Of a DNA stretch of 64,000 nt, positions 38,735 to 47,687 are shown piece after piece. The first letter of the stretch is position 1, and each line of letters opens with the position of its first letter. Where the stretch lies: positions 3,324,001-3,388,000 of the forward strand of contig NZ_CP071182.1 in the NCBI RefSeq assembly GCF_017298635.1. The letters run 5' to 3'. The notes beneath the pieces are model-generated. The model was not told where the DNA came from. It worked only from the letters and a program-made list of their open reading frames with translations, and searched no databases. The DNA is from Paenalicyclobacillus mengziensis (GTDB taxonomy: Bacteria; Bacillota; Bacilli; Alicyclobacillales; Alicyclobacillaceae). Position numbers and translations under genes: made by a program.

Positions 38735-40345
38735 ATGAGCATTCCATTCCCGTTTGGCAAGACGTCTCTGTTCAGTCTCGCAGAATTTGTCTCGCGACTG
38801 CTCGGACTCTTCTTTCTAGCTCACTTTATGAAGGCATTTGGTCTCGACGCCGGAGGAATGTTTCGGACAGCTCTGCCCCTCATCATCCTCGCATCGGCCG
38901 TCGGCAGTGTTGGGCTCCCGACTGCACTCACACGATGGCTCGCAGCTGACGGGATGAAAAAACAGTTGAGTAATCAGCAACGGTGGACAATCGTGATTGC
39001 GACCTTATGCGCGATGATGCTTACGGTGTTGTCACTCAATGCCGTTTTGAAGCTCTCTGTCATCGCACTTCTCGGCATCGGACCTGTTGACCAGCTACTG
39101 CGTTTTTCCATCCCGCTCATCCTCATCATGCCCGTCGGTGGAAGTCTCCGGGGTATCCTCATCGGCCGCGGTCAGAACACGTTGCCTGCAATTGCACAAG
39201 CTTGCGGTGCCATCACTCAAGTGGCCCTTGTCAACCCGACAACCGTTCGTTTTCTCGAGCACATGCACTGGAATGGTGGTGAAGCTGGCGTTGCCATTGT
39301 CACAGCCGCTGAAAGCGCCGTTGTACTTGTTCTCGCTATTGGGATGATGGGTCAGCAGTACGTTCGATTGGGTACGAACCATAAAAGGAAAGCAGCGGTA
39401 GACAACCGGAACAGTACCATCAGCACCGATACTGCTTCAATCTGGCGCAACCTGCGGACCATCTTTCGCCTGACTGCATCCCCAACCCTGCAGACGCTGC
39501 TCGAAACGCTCGGCTTTGGTCTCGAACTCCCCATGGCCGAACACTTACTGACTTTGCAGTTTGGCTCGGCGATGGCTGAACAGTGGATGGCGGAGTACGC
39601 CGCCGTCGCCATCCCGCTTTTGCACTTTCCGATGTTCGCTGCCGACGGATTGGCAACTGCGCTGCTGCCTACGCTCACCAGAGGACGGGCAGTTGAGGGA
39701 AGCCAGGCACTCGGTCCATCACTACAGCAAGTTGTCCGCTCCATGTTCATCCTCTCCGTCCCGGCAAGCATGGTGCTGTTCGTCTTTGCCCCAACGTTTT
39801 CAGGTTGGCTTGACGCTCCGCAAGCAGCGAACCTCCTTCGCGTGATGGCACCTTTAGCCCTGTTCGCTTATGCCCAGTCGCCACTCAGTTCTGTTGTTCA
39901 GGCTCAGGGCCGCAGTCGTGCACTGCTTTACGCTGGCTTTGCTGGCGATCTCAGCCGCCTGTCAACGCTGTTCATCTCGATGACGGTGTGGCATCTTGGT
40001 GTTTGGGGTCTTGTCAGCGCCTTTGCACTTGGAGTCAGTGTGGAAACCGGCATACTCTATCTGTTTGCCTGGCGGATGACACCCGTTGCTATTCCCTGGA
40101 GGAGCCTTGGTTATGCCGTACTGGCGGGTGTCCAGGTCTGTGCAATCTTAATTTTCGCAGCACACCTCCCACTTGCCTATGGCTTTCTCAACCACCCCCT
40201 GCCCTGGCTTGCCATCGCACTCATAACCGGAGGGACGTTTCTGATTATTTCCAAGGAGGTACCTCCGCAGGCGTTGCTGCCCGTCCCAGTTCTCGGAAGC
40301 CCGCTCAATCGCATTGCCAAAGTGCTCGCCGGTCAAGATGAATGA
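38735..40345 (+). CDS. polysaccharide/lipid-II flippase-like membrane protein (MATE-MOP superfamily)
   Basis: 536 residues and about fourteen helices of the MVF/PST (MOP) group. The opening SIPFPFGKTSLFSLAEFVSRLLGLFFLAHFMKAFG and the PVGGSLRGILIGRGQ repeat are typical of SpoVB/MurJ/YtgP-type flippases. Position after a germination operon makes a SpoVB-like role in spore cortex or envelope precursor export plausible, but substrate is unknown. ATG 38735 has AGGGAGG upstream; the frame opens earlier inside an inverted repeat. Confidence 0.82.
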   Translation: MSIPFPFGKTSLFSLAEFVSRLLGLFFLAHFMKAFGLDAGGMFRTALPLIILASAVGSVGLPTALTRWLAADGMKKQLSNQQRWTIVIATLCAMMLTVLSLNAVLKLSVIALLGIGPVDQLLRFSIPLILIMPVGGSLRGILIGRGQNTLPAIAQACGAITQVALVNPTTVRFLEHMHWNGGEAGVAIVTAAESAVVLVLAIGMMGQQYVRLGTNHKRKAAVDNRNSTISTDTASIWRNLRTIFRLTASPTLQTLLETLGFGLELPMAEHLLTLQFGSAMAEQWMAEYAAVAIPLLHFPMFAADGLATALLPTLTRGRAVEGSQALGPSLQQVVRSMFILSVPASMVLFVFAPTFSGWLDAPQAANLLRVMAPLALFAYAQSPLSSVVQAQGRSRALLYAGFAGDLSRLSTLFISMTVWHLGVWGLVSAFALGVSVETGILYLFAWRMTPVAIPWRSLGYAVLAGVQVCAILIFAAHLPLAYGFLNHPLPWLAIALITGGTFLIISKEVPPQALLPVPVLGSPLNRIAKVLAGQDE

Positions 40346-40392
40346 CGACAAGGGGGCGCGACTGCTATACTGAACCGAGATCGGCGATTCCG

Positions 40393-40420
40393 AAGACAGT
40401 TGACGAAGACAGTTGACGAA
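40393..40420. repeat. tandem 13-bp duplication upstream of the EamA gene
   Basis: GAAGACAGTTGAC occurs twice in tandem (about 40393-40418), followed by a partial third copy GAAGATA. It lies about 70 bases before the chosen start. No function assigned. Confidence 0.55.
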
Positions 40421-40446
40421 GATAAGTGTCTAAATGTCGACGGTTT

Positions 40447-40456
40447 CGTCCGACAT
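40447..40456. repeat. third copy of CGTCCGACAT
   Basis: Exact copy of the 10-mer that forms the inverted repeat before the flippase gene, here 30 bases before the EamA start. Suggests shared control of the two transporter genes. Confidence 0.45.
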
Positions 40457-40485
40457 ATCTCATGCGAAACATGTGCGAGGTCGTT

Positions 40486-41499
40486 ATGTTCTCAAAGCAT
40501 CTGCAATCGTTCACGAAGCAATCACAGGACGGCACTCGACAGCGTGGGGCTGACCGTCAAAACCGCATTGACCTCGAGCACCAGCGAAACCTGCTGTTTC
40601 CCTTTCTTCCGCTTCTCATCGGTGTGGTAGCCGTTTCGTTTTCAGCGATTTTGATTAAGGTGTGCCAAGTTCCTGCGGCTGCGATTGGCATGTATCGATT
40701 GTTGATGACAGTCGTACTCCTAAGCCCGTTTACCCTGTTCTCTCTGCGGCAGCGACGAGCGTTTCAGAGCCTCACAAGACGGGATCTGTTTGCACTTGCG
40801 GCTTCGGGGCTGTTTCTTGGTTTGCATTTTCTATTCTGGATAGCTTCCCTGAAAGAGACGAGCGTAGCGAGCTCGATGATCATTACGACACTGCAACCAG
40901 CCTTTGTCGGTATCACAGCATACTTCGTGTTCCATGAGCGCTTGTCGAGACAGCGCATTATTAGCCTGACACTTGCCCTGGTAGGTACCATCGTCATTGC
41001 GCTGGGCGATGCGGCTCGAACACACCTCACCACATCACTTCATACTCCGTCCCTCTTTGGTGGCAGTTCCGCCCTCGGCGGGGACATTCTTTCTCTACTC
41101 GGCACGATTTGCATGAGTGGATACATGTTGGTGGGTCAACACGCGCGTGCTCGACTGACATCGACAGCTTACAATTGGAGCGTCTTCCTCGTCGCAGGGC
41201 TTGGATTGATGGCTTACGCAGCCATTTCCGGGGTTCCCTTTCACGGTTATCGTCCGGTTGATTGGCTCTGGCTGGTGCTGCTCGCTTTGGCTCCGACCTT
41301 GTTTGGTCACGCTCTCTTCAACTGGCTTCTCCGCTTCGTCAACGCCACAACCGTATCCGTCACCATCCTTGGTGAACCCATCGGTGCCATTTTGTTGTCT
41401 GCGTGGCTACTTAACGAACCAATTTTTGCTTACCAGGTGCTTGGCGGGCTCGTGACCCTTGGCGGTATCTGGCTGTACCTCTACAAAGCAGCGGGATAA
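40486..41499 (+). CDS. EamA/DMT family transporter
   Basis: About 338 residues with ten helices in two EamA repeats: AVSFSAILIKVCQVPAAAIGMYRL in the first, FLVAGLGLMAYAAISGVPFHGY and LGEPIGAILLSAWLLNEPI in the second. This superfamily exports amino acids, nucleotides and other metabolites. Start uncertain: ATG at 40486 has GCGAGGT upstream; the frame is open to 40426. A hydrophilic 40-residue N-terminal tail is unusual for the family. Confidence 0.82.
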   Translation: MFSKHLQSFTKQSQDGTRQRGADRQNRIDLEHQRNLLFPFLPLLIGVVAVSFSAILIKVCQVPAAAIGMYRLLMTVVLLSPFTLFSLRQRRAFQSLTRRDLFALAASGLFLGLHFLFWIASLKETSVASSMIITTLQPAFVGITAYFVFHERLSRQRIISLTLALVGTIVIALGDAARTHLTTSLHTPSLFGGSSALGGDILSLLGTICMSGYMLVGQHARARLTSTAYNWSVFLVAGLGLMAYAAISGVPFHGYRPVDWLWLVLLALAPTLFGHALFNWLLRFVNATTVSVTILGEPIGAILLSAWLLNEPIFAYQVLGGLVTLGGIWLYLYKAAG

Positions 41500-41548
41500 A
41501 ACAGTGGTATAATTGGGCTGTATCGAACCCGAAAAGGAGACAAAGACA

Positions 41549-41821
41549 ATGGCATGTTCATGCGGTAAAGACTCCTGTGGCTGCTCCATCCCGCAAGTTG
41601 TATCCCTTCGCGACGAGTCTGGGACAGTGCATTCCTTCTATATTTCCGATCGCGTTACAGTCATGCACCGTGAGTACGTCCTACTCTCTGGCGTAGATGA
41701 CTCCGAACTCGTCGCGCTCCTTCGTGTCGAGCCGCAAGTAGATGGAACAGAGCAATATCAAAACATTGACTCGGAAGCAGAATGGACGATGTTGCAAGAG
41801 ACCCTGTTTCAACCTCGATAA
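41549..41821 (+). CDS. DUF1292 family protein with Cys-rich N-terminus
   Basis: 90 residues. The body (about 15-85: VSLRDESGTVHSFYISDRVTVMHREYVLLSGVDDSELVALLRVEP) matches the DUF1292/YrzB family of small Firmicutes proteins of unknown role. The N-terminus MACSCGKDSCGCSIP has four cysteines in a CxCxxxxCxC arrangement, which the usual DUF1292 proteins lack; it could bind a metal. ATG 41549 has AAAGGAG upstream. Confidence 0.8.
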   Translation: MACSCGKDSCGCSIPQVVSLRDESGTVHSFYISDRVTVMHREYVLLSGVDDSELVALLRVEPQVDGTEQYQNIDSEAEWTMLQETLFQPR

Positions 41822-41886
41822 CGGAGAATCAAGCGGCCACAGAGGCCGCCATCACCCTCAATCTCTGAAATTACAGTTTTTAAAGG

Positions 41887-42636
41887 TCACAAAAGAGCAG
41901 GCAAAACCTCGCCCGCTTTTCCGTGAATGACAAGGCCGGCCAGTCCGTCAAAATCAGTCTCATCGAGATTGACAAGTGCCACCTTTGCCCGACCTTGCTG
42001 AGCAAACTTTGGCAAATCGGCCACCGGATACACCGTCAGGGATGAACCGACAATGAGTACAAGGTCAGACTCCATCATCGAAAATGCCGCCTCTTGAAAA
42101 TAGCGCACCTCTTGCCCAAACAAGACCGCGTCTGGGTGAAGAATATAGTGACAATCTGTCCCCTTTACGTCATAGGCCGTGCAATGCGGAACCTCTTCGG
42201 CCATGATGTGTGCAAGACCGTACGACCGATTGCAAATCGGACAGTGCGCTTTGCGAACGCTTCCGTGCATTTCATACACGTGCTTGTTTCCTGCCTTCTG
42301 GTGTAGACCATCGATATTTTGTGTGTAGATTTGAACCCGTTTCCCCTGTTCTTCGAGCCAAGCCAGTGCTAGATGAGCACCATTCGGCTCCGCTTGAAGC
42401 AAGTTATCGCCGAGGAAGGCATACTTGTACTTGGTCCAAAAATCTTCCGGCTGCTCTTCCAGATACCACTTGGACATCGCATCCATCAGTCGTTCATCTG
42501 CCCAAATTCCGGTTGGCGACCGAAAGTCCGGGATACCTGACTCCGTACTGATGCCTGCTCCCGATAAAACCGTTATTGTGCGACTCTCGCGCACCCATTG
42601 CCGCAGGGTATCGATTGCATCCCCTTCTACTGTCAT
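41887..42636 (-). CDS. NAD-dependent protein deacylase (sirtuin, CobB/SrtN type)
   Basis: 249 residues. NAD-binding GAGISTESGIPDFRSPTGIW (about 26-45), TQNIDGLHQKAG, the catalytic His in MHGSVRKAHCPIC, and a zinc site built from CPIC and a later Cys pair (HCTAYDVKGTDC). It removes acyl groups from protein lysines. The zinc segment looks compact and the second Cys pair is spaced widely, so binding should be checked. ATG at 42636 is chosen because AGGGGGG is 7 bases upstream; GTG 42645 touches it. Confidence 0.92.
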   Translation of the reverse strand: MTVEGDAIDTLRQWVRESRTITVLSGAGISTESGIPDFRSPTGIWADERLMDAMSKWYLEEQPEDFWTKYKYAFLGDNLLQAEPNGAHLALAWLEEQGKRVQIYTQNIDGLHQKAGNKHVYEMHGSVRKAHCPICNRSYGLAHIMAEEVPHCTAYDVKGTDCHYILHPDAVLFGQEVRYFQEAAFSMMESDLVLIVGSSLTVYPVADLPKFAQQGRAKVALVNLDETDFDGLAGLVIHGKAGEVLPALL

Positions 42637-42675
42637 AGCTTTCACCCCCCTGTTTCGAACGCAAAATCGAACCCT

Positions 42676-43131
42676 CTAACTCGAAGTCGGACGATACGAA
42701 CTGTGCATTTCTGTCTTCATCGATCGATGAATTCTGTTCAGCATTGAACTCCGTGTCAAAATGCCGATAAATCGACCATCATCATCTTCCACACACAGAA
42801 ACGGGGCATTGATTGCGAGCTCGAGTGCCCGAACGAACCCATCGTGGGGGCGGATCTTCGTCACATTGGGGTTCATCGCATCCTTGACCTTTTGCTCCCC
42901 AAGGTGTTCAAACTCAATCCGTTCCAAACCTAAAATAGAGTCGAGAATCAACGTCTTACTAATGGTCCCCTGGACGATGCCGCTTCTATCGAGGACGGGT
43001 ATTGCCGAATATCCGGACTTCACGAGCACCAATAAGGCATGTTCAAGCGAGTTCTCTGGGTCAACACACGCAACGCGATTGACGTCAGTCATTAAGTCCA
43101 AAATTGAAAGCCCGATGAGTTCCTGTAACAT
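42676..43131 (-). CDS. DarB/CbpB-type CBS-domain protein, c-di-AMP binding family
   Basis: 151 residues, two CBS motifs. The first half (NSLEHALLVLVKSGYSAIPVLDRSG...ISKTLILDSILGLERIEFEHL) and the second (VRALELAINAPFLCVEDDDGRFIGILTRSSML) closely follow B. subtilis DarB (YkuL). DarB binds c-di-AMP and, when free, contacts Rel and pyruvate carboxylase. ATG at 43131 has a weak AGGAAA upstream. Direct pairing with the upstream c-di-AMP riboswitch on another operon suggests an active c-di-AMP system. Confidence 0.88.
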   Translation of the reverse strand: MLQELIGLSILDLMTDVNRVACVDPENSLEHALLVLVKSGYSAIPVLDRSGIVQGTISKTLILDSILGLERIEFEHLGEQKVKDAMNPNVTKIRPHDGFVRALELAINAPFLCVEDDDGRFIGILTRSSMLNRIHRSMKTEMHSSYRPTSS

Positions 43132-43387
43132 GAATGAGTTTCCTCGCTTTCAGCACAAATACTTGGATGTCAAACGGATCCTCAGAAGATGTTCAAGGCA
43201 TTTGCTGTTCAAGTCCTGCGGTGGTCAAGGCATTTGAAGTGAATCAGATTCATTCTTCGTATATGATAGAACTGAGTTCGCGGTGTCCGAGAATACCCGC
43301 CGACGTAAGTCGCGTCGCGATCAATACTTGACGATGTCAAGCATTCCATTCTCTACTACCCATCACCTACCGGAAAGGACGAACCCT

Positions 43388-45145
43388 GTGAGCGTATTTC
43401 TTGACCTCATGTGGTACTTTAAAGCCCACAAATGGAAATATCTATCCGGCATTCTGGTGTTGGTGGTCATTTCACTTGTGAACCTCATACCACCGCAAAT
43501 CGTCGGGATGCTGGTGAATGGTATCCAACGCCACACCCTTACCCCCTCGCTGGTGATTGAGTGGGGTGTCATCATCATCGCCATCGCGCTTTTTCTGTAC
43601 ATACTCCGTTACGTCTGGCGCATCTTGCTGTTTGGCTCAGCGGTCCGGTTGGCAACGCAACTACGCAATCAGCTCTATGAACATTTTACACGAATGTCAC
43701 CTGAGTTTTATCACGAACGTCGAATTGGTGATCTCATGGCCCATTCGACCAATGATATTTCAGCCATCGAACAGACGGCCATGCAGGGTATTATGACTTT
43801 TGTCGACTCCATCGCGACGGGTCTCGCAGTCATCCTGACCATGGCTATCAACATCAACTGGAAGCTTACCATCGTCGCGCTTCTGCCCTTACCCCTCGTT
43901 GCGTGGTCTTCCAGTTACTACGGCCGACTCATGCACGAGCGATTTACCAAAGCGCAGGCAGCATTTTCAGACTTGAACGACCGTGTCCAGGAAAACATCT
44001 CTGGTGTTCGCGTGATTAAAGCATTTGGACAGGAGGAAGTGGAAAAGGAAAACTTCCGAGACCTGTCGCAGGATGTCGTCAACAAGAACATGTCTGTAGC
44101 TCGTATTGACGCACTTTTCGATCCGACGATTACCCTGGTTGTTGGGATTTCATTCTTCCTCACCATTAGCGTGGGTGCTGTCTTTGTCATCCACCGGAGC
44201 CTGACCATCGGACAATTAACCACCTTTACCATGTACCTAGGCCAACTCGTCTGGCCCATGCTCGCGTTCGGGTGGCTCTTTAACATCGTCGAGCGCGGGC
44301 ACGCTTCCTACGATAGGGTTCGGACCCTGCTCGCAACTCCGGCCTCCATCACTGACAGGCCAAACGCCGTCGACGAAGTACCTAGCGGATCGATTCAATT
44401 CGCCATTGGCGCATTCCACTACCCCACTCAGAATGCACCGCTTTTGAAAGCCATCGATGTGGTGGTTGAACCGGGGCAAACCTTGGGAATCGTGGGTCGG
44501 ACAGGAAGCGGAAAAACCACCTTGTTTAAGTTGCTGTTGCGAGAATTTGATGCAGCTGACGGCGCGGTTCGGATTGGCGGGCGGTCAATCACCGACTACC
44601 GATTGGACCGTTTGCGGGAAGGCATGGCTTATGTGCCGCAGGATCACTTTTTATTCTCTGCCACGATTGCCGAGAATATCGCGTTTGCCCGCCCCGAAGC
44701 GAGCCTCGAGGAGATTCAATTGGCGGCCGAGGTGGCAGCAATTCACGATGACATTATGCAATTCCCGGCTGGGTACGCAACCATGGTCGGCGAGCGGGGC
44801 GTCACCTTGTCAGGCGGACAGAAGCAGCGCATCTCGATTGCAAGAGCGATTCTTGTCAATGCGGACATCCTCATCCTCGACGATTGTTTGTCTGCCGTTG
44901 ATGCAAAAACGGAACAATCGATTTTGGAAGCGCTCCGAGCCAACCGTACGGCGCGCACGACACTGATTGCAACACACCGGCTCAGCACCATCGAACACGC
45001 AGACTTCATCATTGTCCTCGACGAGGGCACAATCGTCGAACAAGGAACCCATGAGGAGTTAATGGCAGAGGACGGATGGTACAAGGACATGTACCAACGT
45101 CAGCAACTCGAGTCTTTGGTTGAGCAAGGGGGGGCGGCCCGATGA
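43388..45145 (+). CDS. ABC exporter half, YheI/BmrC type (degenerate ATP site)
   Basis: 585 residues, the same length as B. subtilis YheI. Six membrane helices (about 15-300) plus one nucleotide-binding domain: Walker A VGRTGSGKTTLFKLLL, Q-loop YVPQDHFLFS, signature TLSGGQKQRISIARAI, Walker B LILDDCLSAVDA. The residue after the Walker B Asp is Asp, not Glu, as in the BmrC half of the heterodimeric multidrug exporter. GTG 43388 (AAAGGA upstream) gives the family start MSVFLDLMWYFKAHKWKYL; an earlier ATG frame adds 35 residues. Overlaps the partner gene by 4 bases. Confidence 0.9.
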   Translation: MSVFLDLMWYFKAHKWKYLSGILVLVVISLVNLIPPQIVGMLVNGIQRHTLTPSLVIEWGVIIIAIALFLYILRYVWRILLFGSAVRLATQLRNQLYEHFTRMSPEFYHERRIGDLMAHSTNDISAIEQTAMQGIMTFVDSIATGLAVILTMAININWKLTIVALLPLPLVAWSSSYYGRLMHERFTKAQAAFSDLNDRVQENISGVRVIKAFGQEEVEKENFRDLSQDVVNKNMSVARIDALFDPTITLVVGISFFLTISVGAVFVIHRSLTIGQLTTFTMYLGQLVWPMLAFGWLFNIVERGHASYDRVRTLLATPASITDRPNAVDEVPSGSIQFAIGAFHYPTQNAPLLKAIDVVVEPGQTLGIVGRTGSGKTTLFKLLLREFDAADGAVRIGGRSITDYRLDRLREGMAYVPQDHFLFSATIAENIAFARPEASLEEIQLAAEVAAIHDDIMQFPAGYATMVGERGVTLSGGQKQRISIARAILVNADILILDDCLSAVDAKTEQSILEALRANRTARTTLIATHRLSTIEHADFIIVLDEGTIVEQGTHEELMAEDGWYKDMYQRQQLESLVEQGGAAR

Positions 45146-46962
45146 TGAAGGAAGTCGATCAAATGGCATCTGTTGCCTCACCAAAGAGCGTCTTCCGGCG
45201 CCTACTCAAGTATTTGAGCCCACACCGGGGCCTTTTGACATTGGCGTTTGTTTTGCTTGCCATTGGCACGGTAGCGGATGTCCTTGGTCCAGTACTCATC
45301 CAAAGGTTCATTGACAATTATTTGACACCAAAGCACTTCCCCATCTTGCCGCTGGTGCTGCTGGCAGCCGGGTACTTGCTGATGCAGGTGGCCAGCGCAG
45401 GACTCAACTTTGTACAGCTTGTGATGTTCCAAAACGCCGCTCTGAAGATGATTCAGACCCTGCGCATCGAAGTTTTTGGCAAAGTCCAGCGTCTTGGGTT
45501 AGCGTTTTTCGACCGAACTCCGACCGGCGTGTTGGTCTCTCGCATCACAAACGATACCGAGGCGATTAAAGACTTTTATGTCACGGTCCTGTCGACGTAC
45601 GTCAAAGATGCAATGATGCTCGTCGGCATCTTCGCGGCGATGTTTTTCCTTGACCTGCGCCTCGCCTTGTTCTGCGTGGTACTTGCGCCGCTCATCGTCG
45701 TCACAATGGTGCTTTATCGAAAATGGAGCAGCCGCGTGTTTCACCAGGCGCGGCGTAAACTGAGCCAGTTGAACGCCAAGCTGAACGAATCTCTGCAAGG
45801 AATGTATCTGATTCAGGCGATGCGTCAGCAGGAACGGTTACGCCGTGAGTTTTCCGCGGTCAACCAAGAGTTTCAGGCGGCACGTTTACGCAACATCCAA
45901 ATCAACAGTTTGATGCTCCGTCCACTGATAGATGTACTCTATTTCGCGGCGCTCGTTGTCATCATCTATTTCTTTGGCTTTCAGTCTTTTCACCGAATCA
46001 TTGACATCGGTGTGTTGTACGCCTTTGTCAACTACTTGGAACGATTCTTTGAACCCGTCAATCAGATGATGCAACAATTGAACGTCTTTCAGCAGGCCAT
46101 GGTGGCGAGTGAACGTGTCTTCCAGTTGCTCGACCAAACGCTCTATGCACCGACGCAGAAGTTGGAATCTGCAGGCGACGACCGGGGTACAGCTGCGGCA
46201 GCGCCGGTCATTACGAGCGGCAAGGTCAGCTTTGATAATGTGAGTTTCTCCTATGACGGCGAAACGGAGGTGTTGAAAAACATCTCTTTCACGGCATACA
46301 AAGGTCAGACTGTTGCTCTCGTTGGTCACACGGGGAGCGGTAAAAGTTCCATCGTGAACTTGCTCATGCGGTTCTACCCTGTGGTTCAGGGCCAAATCGC
46401 TATCGACGATATTCCGCTTGACAGCTACAGCGACGACGAGCTGCGGTCAAAGGTCGGGCTCGTCCTGCAGGATCCGTTCCTGTTTGTTGGAGATATCGCC
46501 CACAATATCCGTCTCGGAAGTCACCGGATCGGCGATGAAGAAGTGGTGAACGCCGCCCGGTTCGTACAGGCGGATACATTCATTGAGAAACTGCCGCACG
46601 GATATACAGAACCCGTGCGCGAACGAGGCTCTACGTTATCAGCCGGGCAAAGGCAACTGATTTCATTCGCAAGAACGATGGCCATTCAACCCAAGATCCT
46701 CGTTCTAGACGAGGCCACAGCGAGTGTGGACACGGAGACGGAGGAGGCCATCCAGATAGCCCTTGAAAAAATGCGTCGCGGGCGAACGACCATCGCAATT
46801 GCACACCGTCTCTCAACCATTCAGGATGCGGATCTCATTCTCGTCCTCCACCACGGCGAAATCGTCGAACGCGGAACACACCAGGAATTGCTGGCGGAGA
46901 AAGGGCTGTATCACAAGATGTACTTGCTGCAACAGGGCGGCCGTGAGGCAGTTCAAATGTAG
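45142..46962 (+). CDS. ABC exporter half, YheH/BmrD type (catalytic ATP site)
   Basis: 606 residues, six helices plus an ATPase domain: Walker A LVGHTGSGKSSIVNLLM, Q-loop VLQDPFLF, signature TLSAGQRQLISFART (Ala for the second Gly of LSGGQ), Walker B ILVLDEATASVD with the catalytic Glu, and the H-loop IAHRLST. In BmrCD-type heterodimers each ATP site pairs the signature of one half with the Walker motifs of the other, so one consensus and one degenerate site result. Start ATG at 45142 (ATGA overlap) with GGGGGGG upstream. Drug or lipid export is likely; substrate unknown. Confidence 0.9.
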   Translation: MMKEVDQMASVASPKSVFRRLLKYLSPHRGLLTLAFVLLAIGTVADVLGPVLIQRFIDNYLTPKHFPILPLVLLAAGYLLMQVASAGLNFVQLVMFQNAALKMIQTLRIEVFGKVQRLGLAFFDRTPTGVLVSRITNDTEAIKDFYVTVLSTYVKDAMMLVGIFAAMFFLDLRLALFCVVLAPLIVVTMVLYRKWSSRVFHQARRKLSQLNAKLNESLQGMYLIQAMRQQERLRREFSAVNQEFQAARLRNIQINSLMLRPLIDVLYFAALVVIIYFFGFQSFHRIIDIGVLYAFVNYLERFFEPVNQMMQQLNVFQQAMVASERVFQLLDQTLYAPTQKLESAGDDRGTAAAAPVITSGKVSFDNVSFSYDGETEVLKNISFTAYKGQTVALVGHTGSGKSSIVNLLMRFYPVVQGQIAIDDIPLDSYSDDELRSKVGLVLQDPFLFVGDIAHNIRLGSHRIGDEEVVNAARFVQADTFIEKLPHGYTEPVRERGSTLSAGQRQLISFARTMAIQPKILVLDEATASVDTETEEAIQIALEKMRRGRTTIAIAHRLSTIQDADLILVLHHGEIVERGTHQELLAEKGLYHKMYLLQQGGREAVQM

Positions 46963-46975
46963 CGGGAGTCATCGG

Positions 46976-47004
46976 TGCCGCTGCCGCTACCGCTACCGCT
47001 GCCC
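46976..47004. repeat. hexamer tandem repeat CCGCTR
   Basis: About four and a half copies of CCGCTG/CCGCTA right after the ABC exporter stop codon. Low-complexity array, likely slippage-prone; no gene crosses it. Confidence 0.6.
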
Positions 47005-47089
47005 ATAGCCACAAATGTGGGCGTGGACCATTTCCGCAACGCGCTGTGGGAGTGCTATTGACCTTCAACCCGGCCTCACCAGCACGAAA

Positions 47090-47245
47090 TAACGAGTTCT
47101 AGACACGTTAAGACCCCAACGTGGACAAATAACGCTTTGTGAAACCGTTATTTCCATCTATTCGGACAATAACGCGCCACGAGCGCGTTATTCCCACTGA
47201 ATCTAGTTGCAAGGAATTTGAATAACGCTTTCACAGCTCGTTATC
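47090..47245. repeat. three to four small hairpins with AATAACG/CGTTATT arms
   Basis: AATAACG...CGTTATT at 47128-47152, AATAACGCG...CGCGTTATT at 47168-47192, AATAACG...CGTTAT at 47221-47244, and a weaker TAACG...CGTTA pair at 47090-47110. Arms match; loops (7-12 bases) and intervals differ. The pattern resembles a REP-like palindrome cluster, but the family is unknown to me. Confidence 0.65.
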
Positions 47246-47404
47246 CACAAAAGCCGTAAGGTGCAAACAGGCTTAGTGTGGGAAACGGGATGCGTTTTTG
47301 TTCCCGACAGACTGCCGAGGGTTTCTCAACAGTCTGTAGAGGCTAGATTTTTCCGGGTCAAACGGTAGATTTCCTCTCCGACCTTCGGCATCGGATCAAG
47401 TTGG

Positions 47405-47674
47405 GGTACAAATGTATCACTTCGCTTAAGGTCCGCGCAAAGACACACAATAGTCCGATGCAAATATGGTTCAAATGTATCGCTATACTCCCAACTCCGG
47501 GGGTACATGGACCAAGTTACGGTACAAATGTATCGCTGTCCCCAAAACTCGAGGGGTATATTTTGACCCAAATCCAGTTGTATACCCCACACCGTATGTC
47601 TGCAAAGTACAAACCTATCGCTGCACATCACATCATACCCCACCAGGTATCCGTTTAAGGTAAAAATATATCAC
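47405..47674. repeat. five degenerate copies of a 16-bp direct repeat
   Basis: Consensus GGTACAAATGTATCGC: 47405-47420, 47468-47483, 47521-47536, 47606-47621 and 47659-47674, all on the plus strand. The first three differ by 1-2 bases from consensus, the last two by 3-4. Intervals are 63, 53, 85 and 53 bases. Several copies are followed within 20-30 bases by C- or G-rich runs. No known iteron or operator matches by memory. Confidence 0.6.
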
Positions 47675-47687
47675 TGCAGATTGAAAC

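Noticed and set aside
47326..47663. Several 65-105 codon frames on both strands in the clpE upstream region
   Set aside because: They exist because the 16-bp repeats keep frames open; peptides repeat the same short pattern and lack ribosome sites.
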